NCBI RefSeq assembly: GCF_026008495.1
Contig: NZ_BQUN01000022.1
Coordinates: 1-43,253, forward strand
Length of the DNA: 43,253 nucleotides
Reading direction: 5' to 3'
Source: Streptomyces sp. A012304
GTDB lineage: Bacteria; Actinomycetota; Actinomycetes; Streptomycetales; Streptomycetaceae
Shown: positions 40,090 to 43,253 of the stretch, piece after piece
Layout of the letters: the number at the start of each line of letters is the position of its first letter
Numbering within the stretch: the first letter of the stretch is position 1
Notes under the pieces: generated by a model
What the model was told of the DNA's origin: nothing
The model's input: the letters and a program-made list of their open reading frames with translations, nothing else
Databases searched by the model: none
Made by a program: the position numbers and the translations under genes

Positions 40090-40599
40090 GTGCGCTCCGC
40101 CGCTGTGTGGTCGGTCATCGCGACCGCGACCATCGTCACCACCGCAGCTCTCACCCTCGCCGGATGCGAGGACTCCGACACCGACCTCGACCGCGGCAAG
40201 GTCATCGACAAGCGCAGCCGGGCCGCCCAGGACCCCGTCTACGAGCAGGTCGAGCGGCCGGCCCCCTGCCGGTCCACCCGCACCCAGATGCTCCGGACCA
40301 CGCTCGCCAATCCGGGGCCCAAGCCCAAGCCGCCCGCCGACACGAGCGATGGCCAGCCGGACGCACCGCAGCCGCCGCGCACCGACACCTCGAAGAACCC
40401 GCCGCGCTCGACGCCGGGCGTCCGCACGCCCGACAAGGGCGGCCCCTCCGCATCGTGCGGCACCACCACCGTGCGCGTCTTCAAGGGATACAAGAAGCCC
40501 GCGAAGTGGGAGCTGAAGCTGCAGGACGGCAAGGAGACCGACTGGGAGACCGTCTCGCGCGAGGAGTACAACAGCGTCGACATCGGCGACCACTTCTGA
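40090..40599 (+). CDS. Probable lipoprotein
   Basis: 169-aa protein with a lipoprotein signal: SAAVWSVIATATIVTTAALT then LAGC at residues 23-26, so Cys26 is the likely lipidated residue. The mature part is a Pro-rich linker (KPKPPADTS, PPRSTPGV) with a small C-terminal domain (TTTVRVFKGYKKPAKWELKL) and two further cysteines that could form a disulfide. GTG start with AGGGA upstream. It is anchored outside the membrane and could contribute to mating or surface exclusion, but no family is recognised. Confidence 0.7.
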   Translation: MRSAAVWSVIATATIVTTAALTLAGCEDSDTDLDRGKVIDKRSRAAQDPVYEQVERPAPCRSTRTQMLRTTLANPGPKPKPPADTSDGQPDAPQPPRTDTSKNPPRSTPGVRTPDKGGPSASCGTTTVRVFKGYKKPAKWELKLQDGKETDWETVSREEYNSVDIGDHF

Positions 40600-40608
40600 A
40601 CTTCGACC

Positions 40609-40644
40609 GCCCGGGGCCCGGCAATGCCGGGCCCCGGGCGTTTC
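40609..40644 (+). terminator. Strong terminator after the lipoprotein gene
   Basis: GCCCGGGGCCCGGC (40609-40622) pairs perfectly with GCCGGGCCCCGGGC (40626-40639) around AAT and is followed by GTTTCC, a 14-bp stem plus short T-run. Confidence 0.75.
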
Positions 40645-40664
40645 CGACGGCACAGGAGCTCATG

Positions 40665-41015
40665 ATGACCCGCCCGCAACGACCAGCCACGTTCAACCCC
40701 GCCGAGGCACTTCTTCACCTCGCGCACGGGAATCGCTCCGCCCCGCACGGCCGGCCCGCCCAACTCGTCCTGGAGCGCAGGCACGTCCGCCAGCTCGCCG
40801 CACACCCGGTCGGCGCATTCGCCCGCGTGCCCTGCGACCTGTGCCGAAAGCCGCTCACGGAGCACGGGCAACTCGAAGTCGAGCTGACCTACGACGACCT
40901 CGGACACCTCGACGGCGTCACGATCACGGACTGCACCGCGCTCATCCCCGCACACCACCACCGCCCACCGACCAGGAAGGACACCCGTGACCGCCTCCCT
41001 GCCACCACTGCCTGA
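40665..41015 (+). CDS. Unknown 116-aa protein with CxxC
   Basis: Of two adjacent ATGs, 40665 is preferred because AGGAG is then 6 bases upstream. The product has a PCDLCRKPLTEHG zinc-type motif near residue 57, LVELERR-like basic helix before it and ELTYDDLGHLDGVTI after it; the last 20 residues overlap the next gene. No family recognised. Confidence 0.6.
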   Translation: MTRPQRPATFNPAEALLHLAHGNRSAPHGRPAQLVLERRHVRQLAAHPVGAFARVPCDLCRKPLTEHGQLEVELTYDDLGHLDGVTITDCTALIPAHHHRPPTRKDTRDRLPATTA

Positions 41016-41973
41016 GCACACCGTCGCTGCGTACGCCCACGAGCAGGCCTCCGTCCAACGCATGATCCTCGAGGCCTGCTGGGCCCATGCGCAGCGCGAC
41101 ACCATCTTTGAGCACCCGGGAACCTTCCGCGACGACCAGGTCCACCGGACCCAACGCGCCCACCTCATTCACCTCGGCGCGCTGTACGACGTCTTCGCAC
41201 TGCGCGGCGCCCACGACTGGGACGTTCACGAGGCGGCACGCGGGCTCGGAACCAACCTCCTCGCCCACGACGGCGTCCACCTGCCCACCACTCCCCGGTC
41301 CGGAATCGACTACCTGCGCACCAACTACGCAGCCGTGCACGGCCGCACCGACGTCATGCCGCAGCCGGCGGCCGGACGGACGGCAGTGCACAACCCGGCC
41401 CCCGAGCGGGTGGACATGCCCTTGTACTGCCCGACGGAGTCGCGGCTCATCCGCACCATGCTCTGGACGTACACCGTGGCCAGGGAGTGCCGACGGCGCG
41501 GCGACTCCCTCCAGACGGCCGCCCAGGTGCGCGCGCACCACATCGCACGGGGCCTGCTGCTTTGGTGTGCCGCGGCGCTTGCGCCTGCCGACCGCGCCGC
41601 CGCGCAGGCCGCCGCGCGTGCCGGCCACCTCGTGCGCGAAAGCGACGGCCGTCCACGCACGAGCGACGAAAAGGCGCGCCAGTACCTGCTGGAAACCTAC
41701 CTCGACGAGCACCCCGACGACAGCGAACGGTCCCACGAGCCGGACTGCCCCGGCGGCTGCGGCGGGACGGCAGTTGTCATGACCACCCTTACCTGGGACG
41801 ACCAGGGCGACGGCATCTTCGTGCCTGTCTGGGCCGAACCCGTCGACTGCACCGCGGGCGCACCGCAGGCGCACGACCCGGACTGTTCCGACTGCCACGG
41901 CCATGGCTTCACGTACAGCCGGGGTGAGCGCCACCTCTGCGGGTGTCTGGCGCCCGCGGACCTGCCGGCCTGA
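40987..41973 (+). CDS. Unknown protein with C-terminal zinc ribbon
   Basis: 328-aa protein. GTG 40987 has GGAAGGA 8 bases upstream and overlaps the previous gene by 29 bases. The first 240 residues are mostly helical (AYAHEQASVQRMILEACWAHA, LIRTMLWTYTVARECRRRG, AAQVRAHHIARGLLLWCAAAL) without a known family. The C-terminus has CPGGCGG, then CSDCHGHGFTYSRGERHLCGC, which resembles DnaJ-type CxxCxGxG zinc ribbons. It ends the plus-strand gene series; the following kilobase has no gene. Confidence 0.65.
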   Translation: MTASLPPLPEHTVAAYAHEQASVQRMILEACWAHAQRDTIFEHPGTFRDDQVHRTQRAHLIHLGALYDVFALRGAHDWDVHEAARGLGTNLLAHDGVHLPTTPRSGIDYLRTNYAAVHGRTDVMPQPAAGRTAVHNPAPERVDMPLYCPTESRLIRTMLWTYTVARECRRRGDSLQTAAQVRAHHIARGLLLWCAAALAPADRAAAQAAARAGHLVRESDGRPRTSDEKARQYLLETYLDEHPDDSERSHEPDCPGGCGGTAVVMTTLTWDDQGDGIFVPVWAEPVDCTAGAPQAHDPDCSDCHGHGFTYSRGERHLCGCLAPADLPA

Positions 41974-41994
41974 GCACGGTCACGAGTCCTGGGG

Positions 41995-42068
41995 GGCGGA
42001 ATCACCTCCGTCTCCCCCTTCCGCCGGAGGACGGTCAGGGCACCGGCGCGCCTGGGGGTGATTCCGCC
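41995..42068. repeat. Inverted repeat 1 with ATCACC half sites
   Basis: GGCGGAATCACC (41995-42006) and GGTGATTCCGCC (42057-42068) are perfect 12-base complements separated by 50 bases. The word ATCACC recurs in inverted repeat 2 and at 42996-43001. Confidence 0.65.
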
Positions 42069-42109
42069 TCGGCTTCTGACGGGGGAGAGAACACCCCTCT
42101 GTACGGGGT

Positions 42110-42163
42110 AGGGAGGTGAGATCACCCCGGCTCACCTCCGACGAGGGGTGATCTCACCTCCCT
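42110..42163. repeat. Inverted repeat 2, perfect 19-bp arms
   Basis: AGGGAGGTGAGATCACCCC (42110-42128) and its exact complement (42145-42163) flank 16 bases. No T-run follows on either strand, so a protein-binding site or replication/transfer structure is as likely as a terminator. Confidence 0.7.
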
Positions 42164-42427
42164 GCCTCACGCCGACCCGGTGGGGAGAATTCGCCCTGGC
42201 AGGACGCTGTGGTTCCCGGCGCCGTACGCAGGTCTGCGTGGGAGCTGCGGCCGGGGCCGGGCGACGCCGAACGGCGGCTGCCGGCGGGCACCCTTCCGCC
42301 CCTGCCCCTGCTTCCGCGGTGATCGGGAGAGGACTCCACCGTGGCGGCGGCCCATCGTGCCGCGCCTCCCGGCTCGTTGCCGGGGAGGCGCAGCGCATCG
42401 TTCTGGCAGGCAATGGCCAGGTCGCGC

Positions 42428-42499
42428 CCTGAGTCACATCCTGGGTCGCGCCCTAGGTCATGCCCCGGGTCACGTCCTAGGTGTCACCCTGGGTTCCAC
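42428..42499 (+). repeat. Six 12-bp tandem repeats (CCTRGGTCACNC-like)
   Basis: Units begin at 42428, 42440, 42452, 42464, 42476 and 42488: CCTGAGTCACAT, CCTGGGTCGCGC, CCTAGGTCATGC, CCCGGGTCACGT, CCTAGGTGTCAC, CCTGGGTTCCAC. The first half of each unit is best kept. A frame through it (42180-42647) would encode a four-residue repeat, but I do not think that frame is a gene. Confidence 0.65.
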
Positions 42500-42631
42500 C
42501 GCAGACATGAGTCGACAGGTGCAAAACTCCAGCTCAGGGCGTGAATTCCGAGCCGCCAAGCACGCCGACTACTTCCCTACAGGGCTAGTTGGCCAAGCAT
42601 CAGCACGTGCGAAGGGGGACCAGAGGCCGGC

Positions 42632-42760
42632 GGTTGAGGAGGAATAGGAGCAGAGGAGCAGAACAGAGGAGAGGAGAGCAGCGGAGGAGAGCACACACGG
42701 AGAACGGACGACGAGCGAAGGACGAACACAGAGACCAGCGAGCGGTGGAGACGACAGGCG
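42632..42760 (+). other. Purine-rich, T-depleted tract
   Basis: About 130 bases made almost only of A, G and some C, with roughly four Ts, including GGAGGAATAGGAGCAGAGGA-like runs of AGGAG. No gene is seen on either strand. It is compositionally unlike the rest of the window. Between it and the inverted repeats I see no coding sequence. Confidence 0.6.
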
Positions 42761-42934
42761 CGGCATCGGACAGGGTGAGGCTGGAGGGGGTGCGACTGGC
42801 TGCGGCGGTGCGTTGGGTTCTGGCGGGTGGCTCGACGGCGGCCGGCCCCACGGGGCTTGCCACGGTGGCCAGGGGCGATGCGGGCGGCCGGGGCGGCCGG
42901 GGTGCGGGCGGAGGCCCGCGAGCGGCGATTGTGC

Positions 42935-42971
42935 AATTGGAAATACTAATGGCCGCTCGGGGTGAGCGGCC
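42935..42971 (-). terminator. Terminator of the small membrane protein gene
   Basis: On the minus strand GGCCGCTC, ACCCC loop, GAGCGGCC (42951-42971) is followed by ATTAGTATTTCC, a T-rich tail. It lies 26 bases past the stop of the gene at 42997-43218. Confidence 0.65.
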
Positions 42972-42996
42972 AGGGGGGCGAAGGCGCGGGGAGAAA

Positions 42997-43218
42997 TCAC
43001 CCCGGCTCGTGGCTGTCGGTGCGCCGGGGCATGGTGAGCACGAAGGCGAACAGGGCGCCGACGGCGCCGACGATCACGAGGGCGGTGCCGATGGCGGAAC
43101 GCGCGCCGACCATGAGGCCGGTGCCGATAGAGCCCAAGGCGACGGCGACGCATGGCGCGCCCCACAGGAGGGCCCAGCGAGGCCACGGAGCGCGAGGGAT
43201 GGCTCCGAACTTCTTCAC
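42997..43218 (-). CDS. Small two-helix membrane protein
   Basis: 73-aa protein with two membrane helices (WALLWGAPCVAVALGSIGTGL and AIGTALVIVGAVGALFAFVL), a basic start (KKFGAIPRAPWPRW) and a short polar end. GTG start with GGAGG 8 bases upstream. Such small two-helix proteins are common and not assignable. It is transcribed away from the right edge and has its own terminator. Confidence 0.65.
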   Translation of the reverse strand: MKKFGAIPRAPWPRWALLWGAPCVAVALGSIGTGLMVGARSAIGTALVIVGAVGALFAFVLTMPRRTDSHEPG

Positions 43219-43253
43219 GGTGTGAACCTCCGGGGTTTCGGTTTCGGGGGCGG

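Noticed and set aside
42180..42647. 155-codon plus-strand frame through the 12-bp repeats
   Set aside because: No ribosome site, odd composition following the DNA repeats, and no recognisable domain.

Overview
The window looks like part of a large conjugative plasmid or integrative conjugative element from Streptomyces or a close relative. The DNA is very GC-rich with strongly GC-ended codons. It carries hallmark actinobacterial families: a WhiB-type regulator, an SsgA-like sporulation protein, a GntR/KorSA-like repressor and an FtsK-like TraB translocase. No chromosomal housekeeping gene is visible. No integrase, relaxase of a recognised MOB class, ParA, rRNA or convincing tRNA was found, so the element probably extends beyond both ends.

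Layout. (1) 1-11800, minus strand, read right to left: a small membrane protein, a VirD4/TraG-like coupling ATPase, a replication-relaxation family protein, a ParB-like protein, a cysteine-rich DUF4417-like protein, then three paralogous putative amidoligases with a small unknown gene between the second and third. Many junctions are ATGA overlaps, so this reads as one coupled operon. (2) 11801-14931: a frameshifted gene remnant, a zinc-finger protein, a CoiA-like nuclease and a serine-recombinase remnant. (3) 14932-24377, minus strand: a type IV secretion-like transfer operon with a TcpC/VirB8-like protein, a VirB2-like and a TcpE/VirB3-like membrane protein, a VirB4 ATPase, a VirB6-like channel protein, a secreted-domain protein and a VirB1-like SLT plus NlpC/P60 peptidoglycan hydrolase. 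(4) 24439-25421: a 31-bp promoter-like motif, shared with the start of operon 1, and a sigma-factor-like gene. (5) 25422-29268: a probable replication origin with helically phased repeats holding DnaA-box-like cores, a two-winged-helix Rep-like gene with zinc-binding tail, and a gene-free stretch with a run of stable hairpins. (6) 29269-31762: a GntR repressor, a 38-bp palindromic operator, a divergent WhiB-like gene and tiny coupled genes. (7) 31908-38423, plus strand: Spd-like membrane genes and the FtsK/SpoIIIE-like TraB, with two clusters of short repeated words that are candidate TraB recognition loci. (8) 38731-41973: SsgA-like, von Willebrand A, lipoprotein and zinc-ribbon genes. (9) 41974-42996: gene-free DNA with two inverted repeats, a 12-bp tandem array and a purine tract, then a small membrane protein.

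How it may work together (inference). The element encodes two DNA-transfer engines normally found apart: a VirB4/VirD4 secretion apparatus for single-stranded DNA or protein, and a TraB motor of the Streptomyces double-stranded DNA type. The sigma-like protein next to one copy of the shared 31-bp motif may switch on both minus-strand operons together. GntR and WhiB would control the plus-strand TraB side. The most unusual part is the amidoligase triplet with DUF4417-like and ParB-like partners, translationally coupled downstream of the coupling ATPase. It may be a peptide- or cell-wall-modifying system tied to DNA transfer.
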